A stretch of DNA of 34,558 bases from a virus. The first letter of the stretch is position 1. Each line of letters opens with the position of its first letter. A program made the translations under genes and the position numbers. The notes beneath the pieces were generated by a model. That model did not search any database. It saw nothing but the letters and a program-made list of their open reading frames with translations, and had not been told where the DNA came from. The stretch is taken from IMG/VR virus record IMGVR_UViG_3300025141_000376, positions 1 to 34,558 of that record, one strand, 5' to 3'. Positions 9,101 through 18,433 of this stretch are shown piece by piece.

Positions 9101-12100
9101 TTAATTCTACACCACTTACTATATGGGGTGTCCTATATTCAGGAGCTTGAACATACAAATCAATAGGCTGTTCATATAAAGAAACCCCTACGCTTGCTAA
9201 ATTACTAGTTACATAATCCTTACTTATATTTAAATCGAATTGTGAATCAAAGGATGATGCTTGTAGTAGTGAACTAGTAGCAAGAGCAGACCCATCTACT
9301 CGTAAATTTCCATTATAAAATATAGGCCCATAAACATGAGAAAGTAAGCTAGTTCCTCCATCCAAATGTGAGTCCAGTAACTTCCCGCCTAATCCTTTAG
9401 AGTAATAATGTGAAATATAATCTCTGTATAAACTATGCAATCCTGTGGAACGAATTTTGCTCAGGGTATTCTCAACATTTCTTTGGTCTAATCTCTTATC
9501 AAAAAACTCACTAAAATCAGATCCTAGATAAGTCTTTTGATTTTTTAAACTTTCTGCAACATCACACCACAGCGACGAAGTTTCAAAAAAGTCGGAATTT
9601 TCCTCCACCTCAATCCTTGCCTTTTCTGATTCCATCCTCTCAGTTAAAGCATGCAACACCTTGACGATATCAGAGATTTCTCCTCTTGTAATATAATTAT
9701 TGAGAGATGACGTATCCCATATAGGATCAAAACCCCTCACTGGGTATGTGTTACTTACAGGAACATTAAAATAACTGTTTATAGAGTCGATACTATTAGA
9801 AACATTATAAACACTTGATATATTAGTTACATCATCAACTGTTTTGAAATTAAGAGATGACGGTATAAAGCCTAAGATATCATAAGAAAAACTACTAACA
9901 GGAAAAGAGGAAGATAAGTTATAGTATATGGGCATACTGTCACCTCTTCTAGAATACCAATCTGACCCTTCTTGAAATAGTGTATTCTTAAAGTTTCGCC
10001 TTCTTATAGATTTTCGTGGAATATCAATTGCTGAAGTATGCGTCAGTAAATCGTGCCCATGGGTAGCGAGAATGGTTGGAGTAAAGGGCGTGTTTAACTG
10101 AGCACGTTTGAAACACGGTAACCCTGCATGGGCACTTTCTAGTGGGTTAGTGCTAAAAGAATCATTGAATCCAGGGAATAAACTTTCTCCTAACGCACCA
10201 AAGATACGCATTGATAAGCCAGAGTTTTCATATCCTGCAAAAGCCCCAGAGGCACAAGTATCCCCAGCCCCTGGTTCAGTGTCCGTCGCAAAATCAAGCT
10301 GAGGCATTAAATTGTTTAAATTTATTCTGTAAGATAAGGCAGTGTTACCTATACTACTTAAATAGTCGGTATTCCTTAAAGCAAAATCTACTTGAGGTTT
10401 AGTTTTTGCTGGAGAAAAGGAATCTACAATCCGTAAACTATCTAATATATCGTACTTGGAATACCGAGAATCAGTTAGATATAAAACATCAAAATTACCC
10501 CCAACAACTTCAAAATGAAATACTGAGGATTTTCCATTCCACATACTTATGTAATTATACTTATCCTTTTTATACTCACTAATTAGATTATCATAATTTG
10601 GAGGAAGGTTTAAAGAGGAGGTTAAAAATAAGAAACCAGATTCATGTGCCTTCGTTTTGGAGGACCCTCTGGCTGTATTAGTTAAAACAAAATCTTTGAA
10701 ATGTTTAGTTGATTTGAGGCCAACCTGAAAACAGCCCAACTCATTCTTTAAAAAAGTAAGTAATTCCTCGGTTATTGCCGTATTTTTATAATATCTTTCA
10801 TCTTCCCACGGAGGTATGTGATGCTCTCTTCCTCTATAAGTAAAAACAAAATTTGGATCAGCAGATAAAGTAAGGTACTCACTCCCTATGATGTGCGAAG
10901 CACCTGTCATCATTCTGCCATCAGGCATCAAGTGTGTTTCGCCAAACCAACCTTTACCGCTTTCGGTTATATTAACTCTAAAAGGCTCCTTCCCTATACG
11001 GAAAAGAGCAGGGAATGCAGCGACTGCTCTTTGAAGTAATTCATCTACTACATACTTAATATTAAGGTCTAAATCCTCAGGATCGTAGTCCATCACCCCT
11101 AAGGATTGCGCTTGTTCTAATGTCCATATGTTTAAACTCTCAAATAATGGAGAGTCCGTTCTCAAAAGATAGAAAAGCAAATTAGGGACGTAGGACTCGT
11201 AGAATTCAGATATAGACTCCTCAGGATCTAAAGGGTTGTTAGGAATTACAGAATTTAAAGCATCAATAAGCCCCTCCTTCGTGCCTTTTTTCTTGTACAA
11301 CGACATAGCATTCCGTAACTGCCTTCTCCAAGAATCCTCTATACTTCCATACAATCTCCACCCTATTAGGTCTGCTAAAAACGGAAGGTACTCTTTTGGA
11401 CAACTCTCAATGGAAGTTAAAAGTTTAATACTTTCAACCTCATTGTTTATATCGAACATAGTATATCCTACTGCCTTTAATAGCTTATGCAAAGGACCAT
11501 TCTCTACTACTTCATCTGAAAAGGTATTTAAATTTAAATAATTTTCAAAAGCATCCTTAACTAAAGTATTGTCTTTATCACTATAAAGAGGGGAGTATTC
11601 AATGTCAATTAAAGTTTTTAATTTTTCAAGGTTCTGTGTCCCACTGCTATACGAGCCAGTACCTGAGTAAAAATTGGCAGGAATTATATTTACATCGACA
11701 GAGCTAAGGGAATTGTAATTTCTCCATAGATATTCTTGATACATTTTGATTGCATAATCAAGGGTTATTGTTTTCCCTTCATAAAGCATATCTGTTAAGG
11801 CACTAAACACCAAAGATGATGGAGCGAATCCCACAACCTCTACAACCTCATTATCAACCACCGTATTACTTACAAGCCCTGAAGTATTTAAGAAATAAAG
11901 CCAACTTAGTGTGCTGGTTAGGTATTCATGAGTCCCTGATAAAGTATGATCAAACGCTGAAGCAGTATTACTTGCTAGATCGAAAGAGTTAAGCCTAATG
12001 GAAGGCAATAATGTTGCACTAACATAGGTAGAAAACTCCTCTTTGCTTTGATAGTTAGAAAAATTTACATTTAAAGGTTCTAAAATAGCTGTTTCAAAAA

Positions 12101-12392
12101 ACCTAGGAGAAATATTCGTTAGACCGTTTTGTTTTACAAAATATTTTGCAACACCGACAGGGTTATCTAAATTAGGGAGATTAGCAGTAGCAGAAAGTTG
12201 TAACCCGCTTAACTCTTTATCAGGCGTGGTATAGGTAATATATTTTGAAGAGATTATATGACTATTAACTAGCTGAGTGTTTATATCTGGAGCTAAACCC
12301 GCTAAAGAGATATCATCCCTTAGATACACTTTGGGGGTTATAATCTTTAGAACATCAACATAGTTTCTCTTAAAATATTTTCTTTCTCCCAT
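6162..12392 (-). CDS. Giant baseplate wedge protein with tail-protein-I (T4 gp7/P2 gpI-like) core
   Basis: The 2076-residue protein has a recognisable tail-protein-I core at about residues 300-385: LLKAVGYTMFDI, then CPKEYLPFLADLIGW (331-345), SWRRQLRNAMSLYKKKGTKE (354-373) and GLIDAL. This is the usual signature of the P2 gpI family, whose members are normally only some 170-250 residues. Its place directly after gp6/J agrees with the W-J-I order. The remainder is unusual. A tryptophan/tyrosine-rich stretch lies at about 1425-1500. A carbohydrate-binding-like module starts near 1670 (YTFSVYLKTG), resembling those in the two downstream genes. The C-terminal 150 residues are not recognised. The product probably joins the wedge to fibre-like decorations. 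The gp7/I assignment is confident; roles of the other parts are inferred. Confidence 0.8.
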   Translation of the reverse strand: MGERKYFKRNYVDVLKIITPKVYLRDDISLAGLAPDINTQLVNSHIISSKYITYTTPDKELSGLQLSATANLPNLDNPVGVAKYFVKQNGLTNISPRFFETAILEPLNVNFSNYQSKEEFSTYVSATLLPSIRLNSFDLASNTASAFDHTLSGTHEYLTSTLSWLYFLNTSGLVSNTVVDNEVVEVVGFAPSSLVFSALTDMLYEGKTITLDYAIKMYQEYLWRNYNSLSSVDVNIIPANFYSGTGSYSSGTQNLEKLKTLIDIEYSPLYSDKDNTLVKDAFENYLNLNTFSDEVVENGPLHKLLKAVGYTMFDINNEVESIKLLTSIESCPKEYLPFLADLIGWRLYGSIEDSWRRQLRNAMSLYKKKGTKEGLIDALNSVIPNNPLDPEESISEFYESYVPNLLFYLLRTDSPLFESLNIWTLEQAQSLGVMDYDPEDLDLNIKYVVDELLQRAVAAFPALFRIGKEPFRVNITESGKGWFGETHLMPDGRMMTGASHIIGSEYLTLSADPNFVFTYRGREHHIPPWEDERYYKNTAITEELLTFLKNELGCFQVGLKSTKHFKDFVLTNTARGSSKTKAHESGFLFLTSSLNLPPNYDNLISEYKKDKYNYISMWNGKSSVFHFEVVGGNFDVLYLTDSRYSKYDILDSLRIVDSFSPAKTKPQVDFALRNTDYLSSIGNTALSYRINLNNLMPQLDFATDTEPGAGDTCASGAFAGYENSGLSMRIFGALGESLFPGFNDSFSTNPLESAHAGLPCFKRAQLNTPFTPTILATHGHDLLTHTSAIDIPRKSIRRRNFKNTLFQEGSDWYSRRGDSMPIYYNLSSSFPVSSFSYDILGFIPSSLNFKTVDDVTNISSVYNVSNSIDSINSYFNVPVSNTYPVRGFDPIWDTSSLNNYITRGEISDIVKVLHALTERMESEKARIEVEENSDFFETSSLWCDVAESLKNQKTYLGSDFSEFFDKRLDQRNVENTLSKIRSTGLHSLYRDYISHYYSKGLGGKLLDSHLDGGTSLLSHVYGPIFYNGNLRVDGSALATSSLLQASSFDSQFDLNISKDYVTSNLASVGVSLYEQPIDLYVQAPEYRTPHIVSGVELIDTSASILVNPENKFSTILVDPLLSRLSGDRYFVDNKIILSKSVSHGLPRIKLSLSSTNSGGVLIPDHAFELTLKCIPFLDTIPEIGGANVGVWIHTDAENDVDDNKVFWNYMPDGSWRMIDSSSVTESSGRSTVLQELAHNIRIESQEISPDSTQTTYCSESIPTESTFNVPTLNLLGEEELQTIKINFDTINQKIATPLRYFSVNANDTSSGQQVHRPNQKYFVEVFVYPWGAQKDKTFLFDSLSVADITQKHRARIVEDFTVPEFSKKDEPLDLGVSASFWRENAVRIKHAASSFTGEQNLVPGVLNYSYPNFDYNIPVEDYMSSENQEFWKEYKGDWFETPEPWANPLDCAWCNNGDRWGHYLRYPWDYYFEGPPGTNWPWLQVLHKRYFEGWSTPLEYPSYGAGGAPNGNSGLKRIVDTATSRPIDFPEGAADTIFPVMSLENTDYRTTTPDYPVPWLTDEYYAGEQHFSISESQALSEHVALWHRNDLFTPGDQYLIDMRTNLIDQYPWRDAIYDPTGTYFGIETRRKFDNDPHAFADWGRNATLDFHSGGVPPNGIWQDIKYDELVDGQDYTFSVYLKTGDGNTEVTTDPVTNTNTYSYGGFVVTLSYLRPYHPVSWFGYSPSGADGTRPNDGNDVNTAHWDAAKSLPYATFRYTPGTDASSMQVWNTAIPEENCWKFEKLSNGWFRVGVSLKWRSNWMIHSDEYDSATNQGPWDNKEKFGTEKPWEVHGLRVSIQAVKPYGYQHDTIGNTVAFTSAWKAWGTLFHEGDSSNIYDFSYLDNDLFVGDKPIVREPKELCYLDSSGNVFTGDVSVSAVSDVGSWGRIGRVTTAVRTNYSQDMPLIKLNTQISAVDFAHNDYTGFFYLDDMFKPNDLAGNNFTSITHKSQGSYVKAPKKAYVDLEKEELLVLLRYFNKLTNNLGSRNSFITSGIMDASGGGRLNYRYHPYQKLGDGNISTQAADYLQITDIDFTN

Positions 12393-12396
12393 AACA

Positions 12397-14070
12397 CTAA
12401 ATTAATGCAAAGTTAATAGTTAAATTGTTTAGCTGAATAATTTCATTAAAAGAAATATCAATTACCTCAGGAATGTTATCAATAGTAGCATATCGTACCT
12501 GGGGTATGGTGTGTAGCAGCCTACCAATATTCTGGGAGACTAACCTCTTCCCAAAATCCGACTTGTCCACACTAAAATAATCCATTATTTTGGTGAAGGC
12601 TAATCCTTTAATTGTCCCTTCATCCTTCTGTAAGTTTTCATCTACGTGTAAAGTAACCACCAAGTCCAGGGTCCGTATAAGCCCATCTACTACAACAACA
12701 TCATCTGTTAACATTTTTTTACTTTCAATAGCCTTAAGCAATTCAGTTTTGAATTGTATGGTAGATCTTTTTAGTTGAGCAGGTGATGCTATTTCAACTG
12801 CATATAGGTCAATAACATTAGCAGAACTATAAGCCTTTCTTGTAGCAGCGGTTATTTTTGCGTTTGTTCCTGCTTGACTAACAAATCTATTACCAAAAGC
12901 CACATAATCCTCTAACGTAACTAACCTATCTTGGCGTTTAAAGTCCATTGGTCCGTATCGTTTTGCATGTGCAACTGTCTCTGCATTTGCCCCGCCCAAA
13001 GCAACACTTGTATTAACCACTTGTGAAGTTACAGTCTCATCAGAAAGAGAATTATGTGCAGGAACAGGAGCAAAGATACTGTTAGAATAAATATTGCCCC
13101 TTACCCCACCACCTGTTCTATAGTTTATTACATAGTTACTGTTAGTTGGTGGAGACGCGCCTAGCAGCCCGTCACCAAAAAGCAATATAGCGTTAAATTG
13201 CTCATCATAACTAATCTCAAACACTCTATCGTCAGGCCCAGAGGCTTGGAATAAATTCTGAACCCCGGTGTATGTACCAGATGCATCACTCCCCTCTGCG
13301 TTAACAAAAACTTGAACACTGTTTTCACATACTGGTCCTTTTAATAGTCTAACTTTTTTTATTAAATCAGTAGTATCAAAAGCTCCTTTTTGAACGCTTA
13401 AAGACCCTTCAACTAAAGCTAAATTACTCCAATTTTTAGAATTATGTATTGCATCAGGATCAGTAGTGCCTGAAGCAAGAAACTCATCTGACTCCGTGGT
13501 GTATAATTTTAAAGAGGATTCTGCATTTAAATCAGTTAACACTCCATCCTTAGTCTTATACAAGATAAAGGTTAGCGGAGATCCGTCTTCTGGGGAAGCT
13601 ACAGTAAAAACTCTGTCTGAAACATTAATTGTTAAATAATCATCCTCACTATAACTTCCAAACAAAGCAGGAAGTGTAAGTTTTCCGTTTGCTCCTGAAG
13701 AAATAGGACCCTTCATTCGTATACCAATAAGCTGTAAAAGCTTATTAACATTTTCTCTGTTTTGTGCAGTAGCAATAAAGTTTTCATTAGCAAGCATATC
13801 TACTTTCATTGACATTACGGAGCCCATATATGCAACAAGCTCTGCGAACATGATACCAAAATCGGATTCAGAATAATTTTGATAATCTAAAGGATATACC
13901 GCTTTTAAATATTTGATTAGAGACATTTTTAAAGCTAAAAAGTCAGTAGCAGCGTAATCAATTAAATCTTCTTTTCCTTTAAATGCAGCCCCAACGGGGA
14001 GAAGCTTTTCGAAATCAGATGCTGCTGTAGTAAAAGGTATTGAATCAGGTAATATATATGAATCAGTCAT
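12397..14070 (-). CDS. Baseplate wedge protein, T4 gp6/P2 gpJ family
   Basis: The 557-residue product shows Baseplate_J/gp6 hallmarks. The N-terminal ESDFGIMFAELVAYMGSVMS segment is followed by ENFIATAQNRENVNKLLQLIG. The central GANAETVAHAKRYGPMDFKR and RLVTLEDYVAFGNRF match the conserved 'GA..E....a...gp..f..q.RaVT..DY' region. T4 gp6 has 660 residues, so this is slightly short. In the family, gp6 dimers form the iris of the baseplate that opens on contraction. The gene overlaps gp25 upstream as ATGA and leaves a 4-nt gap to the gp7/I giant, giving the standard W-J-I order and probable translational coupling. Confidence 0.88.
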   Translation of the reverse strand: MTDSYILPDSIPFTTAASDFEKLLPVGAAFKGKEDLIDYAATDFLALKMSLIKYLKAVYPLDYQNYSESDFGIMFAELVAYMGSVMSMKVDMLANENFIATAQNRENVNKLLQLIGIRMKGPISSGANGKLTLPALFGSYSEDDYLTINVSDRVFTVASPEDGSPLTFILYKTKDGVLTDLNAESSLKLYTTESDEFLASGTTDPDAIHNSKNWSNLALVEGSLSVQKGAFDTTDLIKKVRLLKGPVCENSVQVFVNAEGSDASGTYTGVQNLFQASGPDDRVFEISYDEQFNAILLFGDGLLGASPPTNSNYVINYRTGGGVRGNIYSNSIFAPVPAHNSLSDETVTSQVVNTSVALGGANAETVAHAKRYGPMDFKRQDRLVTLEDYVAFGNRFVSQAGTNAKITAATRKAYSSANVIDLYAVEIASPAQLKRSTIQFKTELLKAIESKKMLTDDVVVVDGLIRTLDLVVTLHVDENLQKDEGTIKGLAFTKIMDYFSVDKSDFGKRLVSQNIGRLLHTIPQVRYATIDNIPEVIDISFNEIIQLNNLTINFALI

Positions 14071-14537
14071 AGCGTAGTTTGCACCTCAACAGATGATGAG
14101 TCATCATCTCGGATTTTAATAGAAAGTATAATGGTTATTCCAGGGATACCTTTGGACGAGTTAGTTTCATTACTCTGTAAAACAACAAGCTTTAAAATCT
14201 CCCACTCAGGGTGATTGATAGCTATTGATGTATAAACTTCTTCAACAATTTCTTCATGCAGAGTTGCGTCAAGGGGCTCGAAAAGAAACCGCTCCAAATC
14301 TATTCCATAGTTAGGAAGCATTGGGCGTTCCCCAGTTTGCGTATTTAAAAACTGGCTAATCATACTACCTAATAAAGCTCTACCAGTAGCTTTATTAAAT
14401 GCACCATAACCGCTATTAAGTGAAAAAGGATATTTTATACCTCGAATAGTCCTATTTCTTTTTAAAGAAGATATAGTTTCTTTAAATTCAACAGGTGTAT
14501 CAAAACCATAAGTTGTTGTTTCTGTTATCGTAGTCAT
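14067..14537 (-). CDS. 25: Baseplate wedge protein gp25 (GpW/gp25 family)
   Basis: The 156-residue protein carries the gp25 signature in its central part: ATGRALLGSMISQFLNTQTG, then GERPMLPNYGIDLERFLFEP (ERPM..yG..L..flFEP) and a helix HEEIVEEVYTSIAINHPEWE. In this family the ERPM-containing segment meets gp6 and the sheath-initiating face, and gp25 nucleates sheath assembly. It lies just upstream of gp6/J with an ATGA overlap, and its own ATG overlaps the stop of the 923-aa gene in the same way. The first 35 residues (TTITETTTYGFDTPVEFKE) are a phage-specific extension. The symbol follows T4 naming. Confidence 0.9.
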   Translation of the reverse strand: MTTITETTTYGFDTPVEFKETISSLKRNRTIRGIKYPFSLNSGYGAFNKATGRALLGSMISQFLNTQTGERPMLPNYGIDLERFLFEPLDATLHEEIVEEVYTSIAINHPEWEILKLVVLQSNETNSSKGIPGITIILSIKIRDDDSSSVEVQTTL

Positions 14538-17305
14538 ATTTTAATGTTCTTAAAGAATGCTTTTTGAGCCTTATAATTCTTAAGCACCTCCGTAGTATTT
14601 AGGGCTTTAGAGTAGAATTTCAAACTTCCAACATATCCATCTAAAGCACTTCTATATCCGTGTTTATTTGCCATAAATCCTCCTGTTGAAGCAGAAATCT
14701 TCATCCCATCAGTCCATCCACCGCCCACAATCCAAGGAGTATTCAAGCTACCCGTAGTAATATTATTATAGTTATTCGGACCTTCGTTAAATGCGCTTGT
14801 CCCTAATTGATTTACAGTCCCACTATAGTAATAAAAACTGCTGGTGGTAGCGTCTGCTGGGGAGACAAAGGTTGGAATTCTCGGCATTCTCCCTTCATCC
14901 ACACCAAAAACCTTAGAGAGTGCAGACGTAGCCATTAAATTTCCATCTAAATGTATTCTAACTTCATCAAGAGCAGGATCAAATGATACGTTAATATGAA
15001 TAAAGCCACCTGATACATCGTTAAATTTTACATTATTAACTAGTGTTGATGAATCTACTACCATTTTTAAATAAGTCGCTTGGTTAGAAGAATCCCCACT
15101 AGTAGATACAAACTCCACATCGGTTGAGTTAACAGATTGCGTAGTAGCTAAGAAGAAGCAGCTAGATAATGCGGTTGCGCTCACTGGCAAATCTAAAGCA
15201 GAAGCAGGGTCTACATCGCTTCCTGGAGTTACTCTTTCAGTAGAAACTATTTGTGGATCTCTAGAGAAGCCCATAACAAATCCCTTAGTAGCTCTACTAT
15301 TATTCCCCTCTAGCAACATACTAGTAGGCTCACCTAATAAAGTCCCACCCGTATTTTCACACGCTAATAATAACTTGTAATAGTTATAATCTGCCCAATA
15401 CCCGGAATCTGTGTCAACAACAGGGTCCGCTGAATCTCCGTAAACTTCTATACCGCTAAAAATAGATCCGTAATTTGGGATATGGACCCAAGTATCAATG
15501 GATGCCCCCTTTTGATTATATAATAAATTTTGGAAGTCAGGTGCATCGGGTAACTTAACGAAACTTCCTAAAGAACTAGTGTATACGGTGCTATTTGCAT
15601 ACCGTTGTCTAGTTATTCCCTTTAGTTTTGCTATGCCTAAACCTTTATCAAATACATCTCTAGAGTTCAAAGCTATCAATTGAGCGTTATTTTTTTTATC
15701 ATTTGAACAATTTAAAAGGTTATATTCATCAGAAACAACATCAACTAGGTCAGAATCTAAGAAATTGTAAATTGCAAATAGCTCACTGGTGATAATGTTG
15801 TCAGTTAAGGATAACACAGGCGGGTCTACAGAACTAAATTCGCCTATAGAGATTATTCCACCAACGCCAATAGAAGGTACTATTAAAGGAGGCACTAATG
15901 TTTTAGCTTCGGCTCTTGCTGCTTTTACAAATTTTGGTCGTATAGGCAGCACAACTCCTGCAACCTCTCCTTCCTCAAAAATTAAATCTCGCTGCTTTTT
16001 GATATCAACATCTAAATTAATTCCACTTAGATAAGAGAAATCATTGATCGGAATGTTTCCTAAGGAAAATACTTCATCAGATCCGAACATCGAACTTGCC
16101 ATCACCGCAACCTCAATTTGCTTCTTTCTCTTATTTATTTTAACAGTATGTCTATCAATTGCAGCAAAAATACTTTGTTTGAAGTTAACTACCAACGCCG
16201 AGTCACCCTCATAGCCTGATGCGATAAGGCTGGCTACATGACTAGAAAGATCATAAACTTCTTTACTTTTTTGATTCTCTAATACTTGAAGAAAATGATC
16301 ATGCTTATACTGAAGGAGAAGAGGAGGGGAATTATTTACTTTGTTAGGATCAAAAGTAGTGTTAACATATTTGCCAATCTCACTTAGAGCAATTGTAGTC
16401 CCTTTTCCACCTAAGTTAGGATCATGCTGTAATCCCCACTTATCCCCAGGCATCACAACCCCTAAATCAGCAACAGTAGGTACTGGGCTTCCATCTGCAT
16501 ACGTTCTGGTTTGCGAATCGTAGTATAAACCGTCTTTAGATAGCAAAAACTGTCCTTTTTTAGCAGCAGGAGGACCAAAAACAAGCCTAAAGATTGGTTG
16601 TGCTTCCTCTTCTGCTGCTACTTTAGCAGCTTCAATTTCCCGCTCAGAAAGGATCTCTGCAATAATGTTTAAAGAACTAGTGCATTTATTCGAAAAATCT
16701 ACCGCATTCTGGACTTGCTGCTTTACTACTAGAAATTCACCTTGTCTATTTTTTTGAAATGGAGTTTGGTTCGCTGAATCGGTAGGATCATTTGGATCCC
16801 CTCCTCCCCCTGGCCCACCTTCTAATGCTAATTGAGAACTTCCCGTCTCATCGCCATCTACCAATCTAAACCAAGCTTCCGTATCCTCAAAACACTTGTT
16901 AATGTCATTAATAATATCTTGAGCATCACCATAAAGGTCATTAAGGGCATCAGCTACCCCAAAAGCAAACCCTGCGTACTCTGCCCATTTTGCATCAATA
17001 CCATACCTAGAGCTAGAAGAAAGGAACTTTAATTTCCCCGTATCTGCGTCAACCTCTAGTATACCTAGATCTCTAAAAGCCCAAGCTAAGGCGTCTGCAA
17101 CTGCATTCTGTGCGGCTTCTTTTCCTTCTTGTATGCCTAAAGCAAAGCCCCCTAAAGTATTACCTGGAAGTAAGGAAAGAACATCTTTGCCTAATTCTAT
17201 CATACATTGGGGCATACCCCACTCCATAAGGTAGCCCTCAACTGGATTATCTAAATTTTGAATAAATAAGCCGTTCTTTAAGTCTAGTTTTGGGAAATTA
17301 ACCAT
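14534..17305 (-). CDS. Large baseplate-associated protein with LamG-like C-terminal domain
   Basis: The 923-residue product lies between the gp5-like spike and gp25, where T4 and P2 have no comparable large gene. The N-terminal 130 residues are not recognised. A glycine-rich linker (GGPGGGGDPNDP, about 168-180) follows, then a charged helical segment around 225-240 (ILSEREIEAAKVAAEEEAQ). The C-terminal third resembles a LamG/concanavalin-type jelly roll: SIDTWVHIPNYG (from about 595), GGFIHINVSFDPALDEVRIH followed by LDGNLMATS (about 760-795), and the typical ending LDGYVGSLKFYSKALNTTEV. Such folds bind glycans or decorate virions. The start was chosen at ATG 17305, 2 nt past the spike stop. 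A structural role is probable; whether it binds the cell surface is inference. Confidence 0.65.
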   Translation of the reverse strand: MVNFPKLDLKNGLFIQNLDNPVEGYLMEWGMPQCMIELGKDVLSLLPGNTLGGFALGIQEGKEAAQNAVADALAWAFRDLGILEVDADTGKLKFLSSSSRYGIDAKWAEYAGFAFGVADALNDLYGDAQDIINDINKCFEDTEAWFRLVDGDETGSSQLALEGGPGGGGDPNDPTDSANQTPFQKNRQGEFLVVKQQVQNAVDFSNKCTSSLNIIAEILSEREIEAAKVAAEEEAQPIFRLVFGPPAAKKGQFLLSKDGLYYDSQTRTYADGSPVPTVADLGVVMPGDKWGLQHDPNLGGKGTTIALSEIGKYVNTTFDPNKVNNSPPLLLQYKHDHFLQVLENQKSKEVYDLSSHVASLIASGYEGDSALVVNFKQSIFAAIDRHTVKINKRKKQIEVAVMASSMFGSDEVFSLGNIPINDFSYLSGINLDVDIKKQRDLIFEEGEVAGVVLPIRPKFVKAARAEAKTLVPPLIVPSIGVGGIISIGEFSSVDPPVLSLTDNIITSELFAIYNFLDSDLVDVVSDEYNLLNCSNDKKNNAQLIALNSRDVFDKGLGIAKLKGITRQRYANSTVYTSSLGSFVKLPDAPDFQNLLYNQKGASIDTWVHIPNYGSIFSGIEVYGDSADPVVDTDSGYWADYNYYKLLLACENTGGTLLGEPTSMLLEGNNSRATKGFVMGFSRDPQIVSTERVTPGSDVDPASALDLPVSATALSSCFFLATTQSVNSTDVEFVSTSGDSSNQATYLKMVVDSSTLVNNVKFNDVSGGFIHINVSFDPALDEVRIHLDGNLMATSALSKVFGVDEGRMPRIPTFVSPADATTSSFYYYSGTVNQLGTSAFNEGPNNYNNITTGSLNTPWIVGGGWTDGMKISASTGGFMANKHGYRSALDGYVGSLKFYSKALNTTEVLKNYKAQKAFFKNIKI

Positions 17306-17307
17306 GC

Positions 17308-18426
17308 TTACTCCTCATTAAGTCCCTCCAATGAGGCTTCATCAAAAAACTCATAATCACCGTTTTCATTTAACATTTGGTCATGATTGTTTAGTTGTAT
17401 ACTTATATCTGTAGTAATGTTGGATGAGGGGGGATTTAAATGGATCTTATCGCCAATAACCGTTGTATCATCTTCTGCTTCTATGTTGATTGCTTTGCCA
17501 CCTTTTATGTTTATATCTTCGTCAGCTTCTATATTTATCTCTCCTGCCGATCTTAAGCTAATTCCTTGAGACGCAAAGACACCAACATCACCCCTGCTAC
17601 GAACCTGAACCGTTGAATCCTTACCACCATGGTTATCTATAAAAACTCCACCTTCAACATCATAAGTTTCAATTATAATGTTGCCATTATCGGACATAAT
17701 CCTAATATTAGCTGAATTTTTGTTAAAAGGTGCCTTCCCGTGCTTTACACTTGATTTATTTACCAACTGTATCTCTTTACCGTTAGTTCCAACCTCTAAA
17801 ACGATGTTACCTTCCCTACTAACCATTGTTGAAGACCCTTTACATGCAGAATAAATGGAATTAGGTCCAACAGTACTCTCATTAACATTATTTTCTGTTA
17901 TTTTTATCCCCGCCATCTCATTACCAGTCTTAATTACGATAGAATCTACCCCAGGCGAATCGTTCAAAGCTACTACCTTGCCAGTTTGCGACTTTAACCT
18001 TATTCCAGTGTTCATTCTTTCTGCATTTCTGTCATCCTTTAGTAATATTTGGTTCTTTAGAGGGGTAGTTATTCCATAGGACATGGGAATAGGAGCAAAG
18101 TTATATAATTTTGAGTTAAATCCTAGATTTGTTGTAGAAACATAGTCCTCAAACGCGGGTCTTCCTTCAACTTCAGACATTGGTGTAGGAGCGGTGGTGC
18201 AGGAAAGGAAATGGTAGGATGTATCATTTTCAGGCTTGCAACAAAGCACCCTGGTCCCCTTTTCAGGAATCGCACCAAACCCAGAATGGTGTCCTCCTCC
18301 ATAAGGAGTGCCATACCATACCCATACCGAACCTGATTGGCCTTCTCCATCAAACTGTATCGCTATCATACCCTGTCTTGTTGGGTCTGCGTTACTTGTT
18401 ACTGTTCCTACTTTAATATTTTCCAT
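17308..18426 (-). CDS. Baseplate central spike, gp5/gpV/VgrG-like, no lysozyme domain
   Basis: The 372-residue protein opens with an OB-fold of the gp5/VgrG type (residues about 4-80: KVGTVTSNADPTRQGMIAIQ, SVWVWYGTPYGGGHHSGFG, PEKGTRVLCC). It ends in a needle-like beta-prism region (about 265-345), with short repeats such as GDVGVFASQGISLRSAGEIN and NIEADEDINIKGGKAINIEA. Members trimerise to form the membrane-piercing tip below the hub. T4 gp5 carries a lysozyme domain between these parts; here the middle has only beta-rich sequence and no recognisable lysozyme, so local cell-wall digestion must come from elsewhere or be unnecessary. The neighbours are the probable hub upstream (7-nt gap) and the LamG protein downstream. 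Confidence 0.85.
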   Translation of the reverse strand: MENIKVGTVTSNADPTRQGMIAIQFDGEGQSGSVWVWYGTPYGGGHHSGFGAIPEKGTRVLCCKPENDTSYHFLSCTTAPTPMSEVEGRPAFEDYVSTTNLGFNSKLYNFAPIPMSYGITTPLKNQILLKDDRNAERMNTGIRLKSQTGKVVALNDSPGVDSIVIKTGNEMAGIKITENNVNESTVGPNSIYSACKGSSTMVSREGNIVLEVGTNGKEIQLVNKSSVKHGKAPFNKNSANIRIMSDNGNIIIETYDVEGGVFIDNHGGKDSTVQVRSRGDVGVFASQGISLRSAGEINIEADEDINIKGGKAINIEAEDDTTVIGDKIHLNPPSSNITTDISIQLNNHDQMLNENGDYEFFDEASLEGLNEE

Positions 18427-18433
18427 TTTTTAC

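Noticed and set aside
10108-10402. Plus-strand open frames inside the 2076-aa gene
   Set aside because: Both are antisense shadows with no ribosome site, no recognisable residues, and full overlap with a clearly coding frame.
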